From: Micrococcaceae bacterium UBA3381
Lineage (GTDB): Bacteria; Actinomycetota; Actinomycetes; Actinomycetales; Micrococcaceae
Reading direction: 5' to 3'
Length of the DNA stretch: 6,772 nucleotides
Assembly (NCBI GenBank): GCA_002358975.1
Contig: DEPX01000060.1
Location: 1,277 to 8,048, forward strand
Both the position numbers and the translations under genes were made by a program. This document shows, piece by piece, positions 1 to 5,950 of the stretch. A model generated the notes under the pieces. That model did no database searches, was not told the origin of the DNA, and saw only the letters and a list, made by a program, of their open reading frames with translations. Positions within the stretch are counted from its first letter, which is position 1, and every line of letters begins with the position of its first letter.

Positions 1-1
1 G

Positions 2-400
2 ACGGTTTCGGCCGAACAGCTGCCCGATCTGATGCACTGGCCCAATGAGGGCACCAACCCGCCGGCTAACGAGAAAGCTGATCCTAAACACCCGCTGTAT
101 GGTCACCACGTGGTATTTACCGGCATGCTGGGGATCTCACGTCAAGATGCTAAAAATAAGGCCGCAGCCCACGGGGCACAGACCCACTCTCGAATTGGGG
201 CCAGCACAACAATGGTAGTGGTTGGCGATGGGATCCGCCCCGAAGAACTTCTCGGTTTTGAACACAATCCGCGGCTGCAACAGCGCAAGATGCAAGAAGT
301 GGTACGTCGCCGTGATCAGGGCCAAGACATTGTGCTGGTCACCGAACCCGAATTTTTGGGCATGCTCAATGAAAACTGGCCCCAAGCCACCGCAATGTAG
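2..400 (+). CDS. BRCT-domain C-terminus of an exonuclease/DNA polymerase III epsilon-like protein (5' partial)
   Basis: The frame is open from base 2 to the TAG at 398-400, so the window holds only the last 132 residues of a longer protein; the internal ATG at 32 is unlikely to be the true start. After a proline-rich linker, a BRCT fold is readable: a first strand ending in VVFTG, then GISRQDAKNKAAAHGA (helix 1), the A-S-T-T-M-V-V-V-G-D-G strand and loop, and a final helix preceded by the VTEPEFLGML strand. In actinobacteria this BRCT type is commonly the C-terminus of proteins with an N-terminal DEDD 3'-5' exonuclease domain, often annotated as DNA polymerase III epsilon-like and presumed to act in DNA repair. 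The exonuclease domain would lie left of the window, so that part is inference. A BRCT at the end of a NAD-dependent ligase is less likely, given the linker and the GISRQ motif. Confidence 0.8.
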   Translation, partial: TVSAEQLPDLMHWPNEGTNPPANEKADPKHPLYGHHVVFTGMLGISRQDAKNKAAAHGAQTHSRIGASTTMVVVGDGIRPEELLGFEHNPRLQQRKMQEVVRRRDQGQDIVLVTEPEFLGMLNENWPQATAM

Positions 401-621
401 CGGCGTCTCTCTTTGTTCTATCTTGTCTCGAGAGAGGTTCGGTCCGGTATTCAGGACGGCTGCCGATAAGCATCGAGAGCTGGAACGAGTATTCGGAATG
501 GCAGTCGCAGTCGCAGCTGTTCAAGATTGCTGCACTATTTTCCGGTGTCGCGGGAGTGGGACTCGTCGTAGGAGTCGGGATCACGGCGATTGATCAGAAA
601 TCGCGGAGCCGAGCCGAGTAA
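400..621 (+). pseudogene. C-terminal remnant of a single-pass membrane protein, no start codon
   Basis: A frame shifted by one relative to the BRCT gene reads without a stop from about 400 to TAA at 619-621. From about 475 it looks like real protein: a Trp/Ser/Gln-rich stretch with two WxxY/W-type spacings, then a 25-residue hydrophobic helix (LFKIAALFSGVAG, then VGLVVGVGITAI) and a short basic tail ending KSRSRAE. This is the profile of a C-terminal membrane anchor. There is no ATG, GTG or TTG ahead of the hydrophobic helix between the end of the BRCT gene and that point, so it cannot be an intact gene. The likely reading is the 3' end of a gene whose 5' part was deleted next to the BRCT gene. 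I do not recognise the family. A short CTG-started or leaderless peptide is a less likely alternative. Confidence 0.4.
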
Positions 622-800
622 AGGAAACACCTTCCGGGGTGTAGCTGGTCGCTACGGGCGGTCATCGCTGATGATCGCGTTTTCGAAACTTGTTGAACCG
701 CTGGCGATTGGCCGACGCGTCGTAGTACCGGCTTATCGAGTTTGCGAAGACTTTTCTCTGCTTTGCGAGTGAGTTCGATGTGCCATTGTTTTCGACTCAC
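594..800 (-). pseudogene. Decayed RelE/ParE-family toxin gene
   Basis: From a GTG at 800 the first 28 codons read SRKQWHIELTRKAEKSLRKL, then DKPVLRRV. This fits the N-terminus of RelE/ParE mRNA-interferase-type toxins well: the W-x-I-x-L-T strand, then the amphipathic helix with A-E-K-x-L-x-K-L-D-K-P-V-x-R-R. After about position 717 the similarity stops. The frame continues as low-complexity, unrelated residues to a TGA at 594-596, and the catalytic C-terminal half (the R-V-G-D-Y-R-V strand and the final H-R-R-x-x-Y) is not found in this frame. A patch reading D-D-R-P, then a stop, then R-K-V in a neighbouring frame (about 620-665) may be the D-P-R-P region after a frameshift, but this is weak. 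The gene starts one base after the stop of the putative antitoxin tail, the usual type II toxin-antitoxin order. It is probably non-functional. Confidence 0.6.
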
Positions 801-911
801 TCAGTGCTCTTTATCCGGTTCATCAGTTGATTCGACACCGAGATCGGCCCAGACTTCATCGAGGGGACGGGTTTCAACAAGCATGTAGCTACTCCGGAAT
901 GTTCCCCCACC
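801..911 (-). pseudogene. C-terminal remnant of the cognate antitoxin gene
   Basis: Directly upstream of the toxin start, a short frame ends in TGA at 801-803. Its tail, from an ATG at 884, reads LVETRPLDEVWADLGVE followed by an acidic end, STDEPDKEH. A short acidic, Trp-containing tail abutting a RelE-type toxin start is what a type II antitoxin C-terminus (the toxin-wrapping part) looks like. In the same frame a TAG at 912-914 blocks extension upstream. A different frame is open on the same strand from about 1003 to 797 and could hold the upstream part after a frameshift near 884-900, but it shows no motif I can place. The antitoxin family (Phd, RelB or other) cannot be decided. The ATG at 884 alone would encode only 27 residues, too short for a DNA-binding antitoxin, so a broken gene is favoured. 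Confidence 0.42.
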
Positions 912-1139
912 CTAAACAAGGTGATGTGCGGGGTGATTTCTACCTGAGCCCGGGGGAGCGGGGCAATAATTTGCTTACGATTGGCCAAGAGCTTTCGTGT
1001 TCGTCACGTTTGCCTCACACCCTGAAGTTACCGGCCAACCAGTTAGGGCTACCGTGAAACGTTCCGCTCGCGCAATGGCACACTCCCGCTGCGTATTTGT
1101 GCACCCGTTGTTTTGTCACACCGCAATGGCAGGTGCACA
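912..1139. other. Gene-free upstream region of the polysaccharide cluster
   Basis: No convincing gene is seen here beyond the possible frame-shifted head of the antitoxin on the - strand. The promoter of the four-gene cluster that starts at 1140 should lie here, or further left in the decayed toxin region, but I see no clear -35/-10 pair. The last 70 bases hold a 10-base direct repeat and two copies of the palindrome GTGCAC, described separately. No recognisable riboswitch fold or factor-independent terminator is visible. Confidence 0.35.
1071..1138. repeat. Paired CGCAATGGCA direct repeats with two GTGCAC palindromes
   Basis: CGCAATGGCA occurs at 1071-1080 and again at 1122-1131, and the palindrome GTGCAC occurs at 1099-1104 and 1133-1138. 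Together they cover the 70 bases just before the GTG at 1140. The second copy of each lies over the likely ribosome-binding region of the first cluster gene. The distance between the two elements differs (28 versus 11 bases), so this is not one duplicated block. It could be an operator, or chance; the sequence alone does not decide. Confidence 0.25.
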
Positions 1140-1355
1140 GTGTTTATAGATTCGCTTATCGAAGTGGCGCCCACCCTGACCGTCTTACAAGATAGCAGCC
1201 GTTTTCTGCTCACCCTAGGTATGGGCCTGTTCGTGGCCTATCTAATTTTTATGGTGGCGGCGAATCTTTTAGGCATCGTCTACCGCTACATCATTCGCTT
1301 GACCAAACCAGATAAACCCACCGAGGTCGTCCCAATACGTCAGGAGGCCTCATGA
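1140..1355 (+). CDS. Small single-pass membrane protein, possible accessory subunit of the polysaccharide synthase
   Basis: The protein has 71 residues from GTG at 1140, chosen because AGG at 1131-1133 sits six bases ahead. The in-frame TTG at 1113 has no ribosome-binding site and would add a polar extension. Residues about 20-46 form one strong membrane helix (LLTLGMGLFVAYLIFMVAAN and following), followed by Arg/Lys-containing juxtamembrane residues and a hydrophilic tail. The stop overlaps the start of the glycosyltransferase in an ATGA, so the two are almost certainly translated together. No family is recognised by sequence. By position and size it resembles the small membrane partners of GT2 synthases (IcaD beside IcaA, PgaD beside PgaC), which help the synthase assemble or work; that role is inferred from context only. 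It could equally be an unrelated anchor or regulatory peptide. Confidence 0.72.
   Translation: MFIDSLIEVAPTLTVLQDSSRFLLTLGMGLFVAYLIFMVAANLLGIVYRYIIRLTKPDKPTEVVPIRQEAS
1342..1347 (+). promoter_or_regulatory. Shine-Dalgarno site of the glycosyltransferase gene
   Basis: AGGAGG lies four bases before the ATG at 1352, inside the last codons of the small membrane protein gene. It is a near-perfect anti-16S match and supports both this start and coupled translation through the ATGA overlap. Confidence 0.7.
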
Positions 1356-2695
1356 TTCACATTGGTTATACCAATGTTGACCTGGTGCTTATCTTGGCGC
1401 TGACGTTAATTCTGGGTGGGGTAGCCTACGGGATACTGTTATTCGTGCTGTCTCGGTTCGAGCCAAAAGAGCGTAGGCGAAACTCTCCGGCACCATGGAG
1501 CCTGCCAGCAGAACGCGACGTGGTATTTCTCATCCCGTGTCTTAACGAAGAACGCGTCATCGGGGCAAGCCTGGAACGCCTCACTGCGCTGGACCATCGC
1601 AAAATGCATATCGTGGTCATTGATGACGGCTCCGATGACGCCACCGCCCAAATCGTCCGCCAGCACCCAGACCCGCGAGTCAAGCTGCTCCAGCGTGTTG
1701 CCCCTCATGCTCGGCAGGGAAAAGGTGAGGCACTTAACGCCGCATTCAACTGGTTACGTCAGGGTGCACTGGGTGAACACTTTGACCCCGAGACCGCCAT
1801 CGTTTGTGTCGTCGACGCTGATGGCCGACTGGAAGCCGACGTCCTGGATATTGTGTTGCCGCGGTTCAACACCCCGGATATCGGTGGCGTACAGATCGGA
1901 GTACGCATCAATAACCGGCGTGCCAACCTCTTGGCCCGCATGCAAGACATCGAATTTGTGCTCTATACCGAAGTGTTTCAACGCGGACGCCGCCACCTCG
2001 GCTCTGTCGGCCTGGGCGGAAACGGACAATTTGTGCGCTTCACCGCTCTGGACAGTCTTGGCACAAAACCCTGGACACAAAGCCTGGCCGAAGACCTTGA
2101 CCTGGGCATCCGTCTACTGTTGGCTGGCTGGGACACCGAATTTTGTTCGACAACCGCCGTACATCAGCAAGGCCTGGTGGACATGAAACGTTGGGTCAAA
2201 CAGCGCACCCGTTGGTTCCAAGGCCACCTCCAAGCCTGGACGCTGATGCCATGGGTGCTGGGCAACTTGAAGGGAACCCGCCGGGCAGATCTGAGCTATC
2301 ACATCACCAGCCCGTACCTATTACTCGTGGGGTCACTGCTAACGGTAGCCTTTGGCCTGTGGATCGGTGAACTTGTCATCACTGGGATCACCGGAACCCT
2401 CCAATTTTCCTACTGGTGGTTCTCCGTCTATGTGGTTGCCTTTGGTCCAAGCCTGCTTTTTGGCACCATTTACTGGCAACAGGAGCGAAGCCTGAGCTGG
2501 CTCAAAGCCATTATTTTGTTCCATGTCTTCGCCCTCTATGCGACCTTTTGGTACCTGGCCGGCTGGCGAGCCGTATTCCGCATGCTCACCGGACGCACAG
2601 GCTGGGCCAAAACCGACCGAATCAAAGAACCAGCAAAGGACACCGTGGATGCAACCACCGTCACCGAACTTGCCGCCAACCAGGTTGCGTCGTGA
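1352..2695 (+). CDS. Processive family 2 membrane glycosyltransferase (polysaccharide synthase)
   Basis: This 447-residue protein should polymerise a nucleotide-activated sugar on the cytoplasmic face and move the chain across the membrane, like hyaluronan, poly-GlcNAc and cellulose synthases. A membrane helix at about 9-33 leads into a GT-A catalytic domain with the expected motifs: PCLNE near 62-66, VIDDGSDD with D91/D92, the metal-binding VDADG with D155 and D157, GGNGQ at 222-226 (acceptor region), the catalytic-base motif E247-D248 in EDLDLG, and QRTRWFQG (Q284, R287, W288), the QxxRW signature of processive enzymes. Further helices lie near 315-345, 352-373 and 386-412. There is no C-terminal PilZ domain, so no built-in c-di-GMP control is visible. 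Its closest remembered relatives are YdaM, PgaC/IcaA and similar GT2 proteins. The sugar cannot be deduced. It overlaps the genes on both sides. Confidence 0.93.
   Translation: MIHIGYTNVDLVLILALTLILGGVAYGILLFVLSRFEPKERRRNSPAPWSLPAERDVVFLIPCLNEERVIGASLERLTALDHRKMHIVVIDDGSDDATAQIVRQHPDPRVKLLQRVAPHARQGKGEALNAAFNWLRQGALGEHFDPETAIVCVVDADGRLEADVLDIVLPRFNTPDIGGVQIGVRINNRRANLLARMQDIEFVLYTEVFQRGRRHLGSVGLGGNGQFVRFTALDSLGTKPWTQSLAEDLDLGIRLLLAGWDTEFCSTTAVHQQGLVDMKRWVKQRTRWFQGHLQAWTLMPWVLGNLKGTRRADLSYHITSPYLLLVGSLLTVAFGLWIGELVITGITGTLQFSYWWFSVYVVAFGPSLLFGTIYWQQERSLSWLKAIILFHVFALYATFWYLAGWRAVFRMLTGRTGWAKTDRIKEPAKDTVDATTVTELAANQVAS
2636..2640 (+). promoter_or_regulatory. Shine-Dalgarno site deciding the start of the ConA-like gene
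   Basis: AAGGA lies eight bases before the ATG at 2649 and still inside the glycosyltransferase coding region. The alternative starts at 2685 (TTG) and 2724 (ATG) have no usable site, so this motif argues for the long overlapping start. Confidence 0.55.
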
Positions 2696-3368
2696 GCGGC
2701 CTTCGAAACGCCGCAGCCGCAACATGGTGTTGGCCGGCGGCGGTATCGTCGTTGTCATTGCCGTGGTACTGATCATGATCGGTATGCGCAGCGAGTCGGC
2801 AGAACAGCAATGGGCAGAAGGTGAAAGCTACGGCGACTGGACGGTACGTTACACCGGTTATGGCCAAGTGACCTCCAATGGTGAGCGCATCACCCTTGAA
2901 CCGCAGGCAGTCAAAGACGATGACACCACCCATGGTGGCCTCGTGCACACCATCGGTCAATGCCGTGACACCGAATTTTCGGTCACCATGCACACCGAAG
3001 CCCAATTACGCCAACCCGACCCTAACGTTTGGGAAGTCGGCTGGGTGTTATGGAACTTTGCATCAGATACCCAATTTTATGCCGTAGCCCTGAAACCCAA
3101 CGGCTGGGAAATCTCCAAACAAGATCCTGACTATAAAGGCAATCAACGATTCCTCGCCTCCGGCGACACCCCAAAATTTCCGATCGGCAAAGACTACCGG
3201 GTCACCATCAGTCACAACGACAACGAGATGACCGTCGTCGTTGATGGTCAAGAACTGGCCACCGTTACTGACACCGAAACACCGTATCAGCACGGATCCA
3301 TCGGCCTTTATACGGAAGACGCCCGCGTGCACTTCACCGATTTTGATCTCCCCGCTTGTGCCTCCTAA
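2649..3368 (+). CDS. Membrane-anchored concanavalin A-like (DUF1080-type) domain protein
   Basis: This gene encodes 239 residues from ATG 2649, which overlaps the glycosyltransferase gene by 47 bases. The N-terminus is Pro/Arg-rich and strongly basic (about six Arg/Lys between residues 12 and 24). It is followed by a membrane helix at about 27-45 and no obvious signal-peptidase site, so a signal anchor with the rest outside is expected. Residues about 60-235 read as a beta-sandwich of the ConA/LamG/DUF1080 type: GDWTVRYTG at the start, alternating strands, a central FYAVALKPNGWEI, then DYRVTIS, MTVVVDGQELATV and a closing GSIGLYTEDARVHFTDFDL. Cys105 and Cys237 could form a disulfide. Such domains bind or, in some families, cleave glycans; no catalytic residues can be assigned, so glycan binding or polymer guidance next to the synthase is an inference. 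Confidence 0.82.
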   Translation: MQPPSPNLPPTRLRRERPSKRRSRNMVLAGGGIVVVIAVVLIMIGMRSESAEQQWAEGESYGDWTVRYTGYGQVTSNGERITLEPQAVKDDDTTHGGLVHTIGQCRDTEFSVTMHTEAQLRQPDPNVWEVGWVLWNFASDTQFYAVALKPNGWEISKQDPDYKGNQRFLASGDTPKFPIGKDYRVTISHNDNEMTVVVDGQELATVTDTETPYQHGSIGLYTEDARVHFTDFDLPACAS

Positions 3369-3400
3369 CCGGCACCACCAGACAGAAAGATTCATCCTTT

Positions 3401-5143
3401 ATGGCTTCGACATATAAACTGTCTCGGCTGACTCGCGGCCTATTTGCCCTGGCTGCAGTTGGCGTTCCTGTGTTGACCGTCATCGGCATGTTCCTGATCA
3501 CCGACGACGGACTGGTCCCACACCAAAACTCTAAAATCGTCAGCCAGTACGTCGACACCGAACAGGCTGAGCCCGCCGGAGCCGATAAGCCAGTACAATT
3601 TTCCACACGTTACGGCCAACCCGATGGCACCGAAACCCTGGTGCTCTACGACGATAAAGCCAACCGTGCAGAACACAGCGAAATGTATGCCATTGCCGCC
3701 GGCAACCTGGCCACCCACTTCGGTATGGTCAACATTCAAACGCTCAGCGACTATCATTCTGGTGACTTGGCAAAATTCGACGCGGTCATCTATCTAGGTA
3801 TTGACGACAACACTGATGTGCCAACCGCACTTATCGAAGATATCGGCACCAGCGATACCCCCGTGTTGTGGGTCGGCGAAAATAGTGACGCGCTCGCAGG
3901 CAATGACGCCGATACATTCATCGAAACCTATGGCTGGGACCCCACCGACGCCATTGAAGTTGACGGTGCCAGTATCGAAGAAATCGGCTATGACGGCGCA
4001 ACGCTGGACCGTTATCAAGATACCGCCGGGACCAAAACGGTGGCCACCCCGCACATCGTTAATGACGACGACGTCGAAGTGCTGGCCACCGGTCAAGCCG
4101 CAGGTTCCGAAACAACCAAGCACCCGTGGGTGGTTCGTTCTGAAAACCTCACCTACCTGACCGAGTTGCCGTTTCACTTTATTGACCGTAATGACCTCTA
4201 CCTGGTTTATGCTGACCTGTATTACGACCTCTTGGATCCTCAACGTGCAGACAGCCAGTTGGCGGCCGTACGGTTAGAAGACGTCAACCCAGAATCCGAC
4301 CCAGACCAACTACGTGCCATAGCTGATTACCTGCATTCTCAAGACGTGCCATTCCAGGTCGCCGTCATCCCGGTAATGCTTGATCGCATCCAAGATGCCG
4401 ACGATTGGTACGGGCTCAGCCTGCAGGATGCCCCAGAGGTGGTTGAAGCCTTGCAGTACATGCAAGAACGTGGCGGCACCTTAATTCAGCACGGCACCAC
4501 ACACCAACTTGGTGCCGAAAATAACCCATACAGTGGGCGTTCCGGTGATGACTACGAATTTTATGTTTATGGGTGTTCTGCAACCCAGCAGCCCCCGTAC
4601 CAGTGGGAAGCCTGTCAACAGGATTCGTGGGTCCGTAAGAAGCAACCGGTAGTTGCGGACCAAGTGGACCAACACAGCACACGGTTAGAACAAGGGCGCG
4701 ACATTATGCGCGAAGCCGGCCTAGGCGACCCAAAGATTTTTGAAACACCGCATTACACCGCCTCGGTCAATGCCTATGCGGCTATGTCGGATATGTACGA
4801 GGCACGGTATGAACAGGTCGAGTACTACGCTGGGATGATCTCTGACGGCAACTTCGACCCCGAATACTCCTACGGCCAGATTTTCCCATACACGGTTCAC
4901 GATATTTATGGTTCCACGGTGTACCCGGAAAATTTGCAGAACCCGACCGAAGAAGCACAGAATAACCACCCGGCACGTTCCCCGCAGACGATAATTGATC
5001 GGGCCGAAGCAAATCTGGCGGTCACCGAGTCAACTGCCAGCTTCTACTTCCACCCGTTCCTCGATGTGGAATACCTTGAAGAGATCGTCGAAGGTGTCCA
5101 AGACCTTGGCTATGAGTTCGTTCCCGTGACCGAACTTCACTAG
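3401..5143 (+). CDS. Membrane-anchored DUF2334 polysaccharide-deacetylase-fold protein (YdaL-like)
   Basis: This gene encodes 580 residues from ATG 3401, preceded by GAAAGA ten bases upstream; a TTG at 3356 overlapping the previous gene is a weaker start. A basic N-terminus and a membrane helix at about 12-33 anchor it, with the rest predicted outside. Residues about 78-285 form an alpha/beta domain beginning ETLVLYDD and containing DAVIYLG, like the accessory N-terminal domain of other DUF2334 proteins. The DUF2334 region (about 288-580) has a carbohydrate-esterase-4-like arrangement: RLEDVN with D294, the metal-site motif HGTTH (H364, H368), ETPHY (H451), and the C-terminal FYFHPFLD (H551). 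It probably removes acetyl groups from the polymer made by the upstream synthase; substrate and activity are inferred. The pairing resembles YdaL/YdaM in the B. subtilis ydaJKLMN operon. It ends three bases before a convergent gene. Confidence 0.88.
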   Translation: MASTYKLSRLTRGLFALAAVGVPVLTVIGMFLITDDGLVPHQNSKIVSQYVDTEQAEPAGADKPVQFSTRYGQPDGTETLVLYDDKANRAEHSEMYAIAAGNLATHFGMVNIQTLSDYHSGDLAKFDAVIYLGIDDNTDVPTALIEDIGTSDTPVLWVGENSDALAGNDADTFIETYGWDPTDAIEVDGASIEEIGYDGATLDRYQDTAGTKTVATPHIVNDDDVEVLATGQAAGSETTKHPWVVRSENLTYLTELPFHFIDRNDLYLVYADLYYDLLDPQRADSQLAAVRLEDVNPESDPDQLRAIADYLHSQDVPFQVAVIPVMLDRIQDADDWYGLSLQDAPEVVEALQYMQERGGTLIQHGTTHQLGAENNPYSGRSGDDYEFYVYGCSATQQPPYQWEACQQDSWVRKKQPVVADQVDQHSTRLEQGRDIMREAGLGDPKIFETPHYTASVNAYAAMSDMYEARYEQVEYYAGMISDGNFDPEYSYGQIFPYTVHDIYGSTVYPENLQNPTEEAQNNHPARSPQTIIDRAEANLAVTESTASFYFHPFLDVEYLEEIVEGVQDLGYEFVPVTELH

Positions 5144-5146
5144 GCC

Positions 5147-5560
5147 CTAGAGGAACACCGAGAGCCAATGACGTGGCATTAGGCTTTCCAGACGGACCCA
5201 TTCAACTTTGGTGAGCTCTTCACTATCTGGCACACCAATTAAAGTGTCAGCGCCGTGCATGATTAAACGTTCTTGGCAGACACCACACGGGCTGAGTACG
5301 AGAAATTGTCCCCCAACGTTTTTATGCAGACATACCGATGCCACTATTGGCTGGCCTAACCGGAAGGCAGCCAGATATGGTTCAGTCTCGTGGCAGACTG
5401 TCGTGCTTGGGTTAGGAAAATCAGGGCTTGTCCCAGTCAGTATCGACCCGTTACCAAGCAAAACCGCTGCTGCGCCATGATCAGGTTTTCCGTTGAACCG
5501 TTCTTCAATCAGCCCACGGCACGTAGCGATGACGCGTTCTAGATCGGTAGCAGCTGGCAT
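5147..5560 (-). CDS. Blasticidin-S/cytidine deaminase-like zinc enzyme
   Basis: The product is 137 residues from ATG 5560, which has AGGA four bases upstream. An in-frame GTG at 5581 would add seven residues and has a weaker AGG site, so the longer 144-residue form is possible. The deaminase fold is clear: GKPDHGAAAVLLGNGSILTG forms the first strands, then CHETE gives the zinc-ligand Cys and catalytic Glu (C56 and E58, C-x-E), and SPCGVCQE gives the two remaining zinc ligands (P-C-x-x-C, C92 and C95). The size matches one-domain cytidine/blasticidin deaminases. It hydrolyses an amino group from a cytidine-like base in the cytoplasm; whether the natural substrate is cytidine, an antibiotic nucleoside or another compound is open. 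It lies head-to-head with the small membrane protein and tail-to-tail with the DUF2334 gene. No neighbour suggests a nucleoside salvage operon. Confidence 0.88.
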   Translation of the reverse strand: MPAATDLERVIATCRGLIEERFNGKPDHGAAAVLLGNGSILTGTSPDFPNPSTTVCHETEPYLAAFRLGQPIVASVCLHKNVGGQFLVLSPCGVCQERLIMHGADTLIGVPDSEELTKVEWVRLESLMPRHWLSVFL

Positions 5561-5617
5561 GCTTTCCTGAGCAAATTCCACAACTTGTGCCTATCTTTTA
5601 GACTGGTGCCAGGTAAC

Positions 5618-5622
5618 GGAGG
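5618..5622 (+). promoter_or_regulatory. Shine-Dalgarno site deciding the TTG start of the two-helix membrane protein
   Basis: GGAGG lies seven bases before a TTG at 5630. This is the best ribosome-binding site in the area and outweighs the earlier in-frame TTG at 5585, which has none. Confidence 0.65.
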
Positions 5623-5629
5623 TGTACAT

Positions 5630-5947
5630 TTGCTACGCAACATTAGCATTATCGTCGGCTGCATTGTGCTCTGCGTCGGGATAGGACTCTACGCTTACCA
5701 CGCCGAAGATTGGGTCTCCGGCATCATCGCAGGACTGAGCATTGCCTTTTGGATTGCCATTGCCGTGGGCATCGTCGTCCGTTTCATCCGTGCTCGGCAA
5801 GGAAAAAAGATCCGGGACGCTATTGGCCCCGTTATGGCAGCGGGGGATACCTACCAGTCATTGTTGCTTGGACGCCCCACAGCAGACGAGTCCCGCGCTA
5901 AGGCAGCAAACCCGTTATCCACAGATAAATACACGACCGGACCATAG
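5630..5947 (+). CDS. Small two-helix membrane protein of unknown function
   Basis: This gene encodes 105 residues from TTG 5630. Two closely spaced membrane helices are evident: about 4-22 (ISIIVGCIVLCVGIGLYAY) and about 28-52 (VSGIIAGLSIAFWIAIAVGI and following). They are joined by a short acidic loop (HAEDW) and followed by a basic stretch (RFIRARQGKKIR) that should sit in the cytoplasm. The last 45 residues are hydrophilic, with no recognised domain. I do not recognise the family. It diverges from the deaminase gene, with 69 bases between the chosen starts; both promoters must fit in or near that gap. A TATCTT at 5592-5597 could serve as a -10 on the + strand, without a clear -35. It ends three bases before the convergent ADP-ribosylglycohydrolase-like gene. 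Confidence 0.75.
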   Translation: MLRNISIIVGCIVLCVGIGLYAYHAEDWVSGIIAGLSIAFWIAIAVGIVVRFIRARQGKKIRDAIGPVMAAGDTYQSLLLGRPTADESRAKAANPLSTDKYTTGP

Positions 5948-5950
5948 GAC

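Noticed and set aside
407..436. Possible terminator hairpin after the BRCT gene (CTCTCT pairing with AGAGAG)
   Set aside because: The loop is long (about 18 bases), the stem is weak, and no T-run follows.
500..517. GCAGTC tandem repeat
   Set aside because: Only about two and a half copies, explained by Gln-Ser codons in the membrane-protein remnant.
623..640. Hairpin ACACC-TTCCGG-GGTGT after the membrane-anchor fragment
   Set aside because: The five-base stem is short and not followed by a T-run, so it cannot be called a terminator.
827..1057. Open + strand frame of 76 codons in the gap before the polysaccharide cluster
   Set aside because: It has no ribosome-binding site and no recognisable domain, and it lies antisense to the better-supported antitoxin remnant.
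1113..1139. TTG at 1113 as start of the small membrane protein
   Set aside because: There is no Shine-Dalgarno sequence ahead of it, and the extension is polar and overlaps the repeat region; GTG 1140 has AGG six bases upstream.
2339..2776. Long - strand frame opposite the synthase and ConA-like genes
   Set aside because: It is antisense to two well-supported genes, its protein has no family features, and it has no ribosome-binding context.
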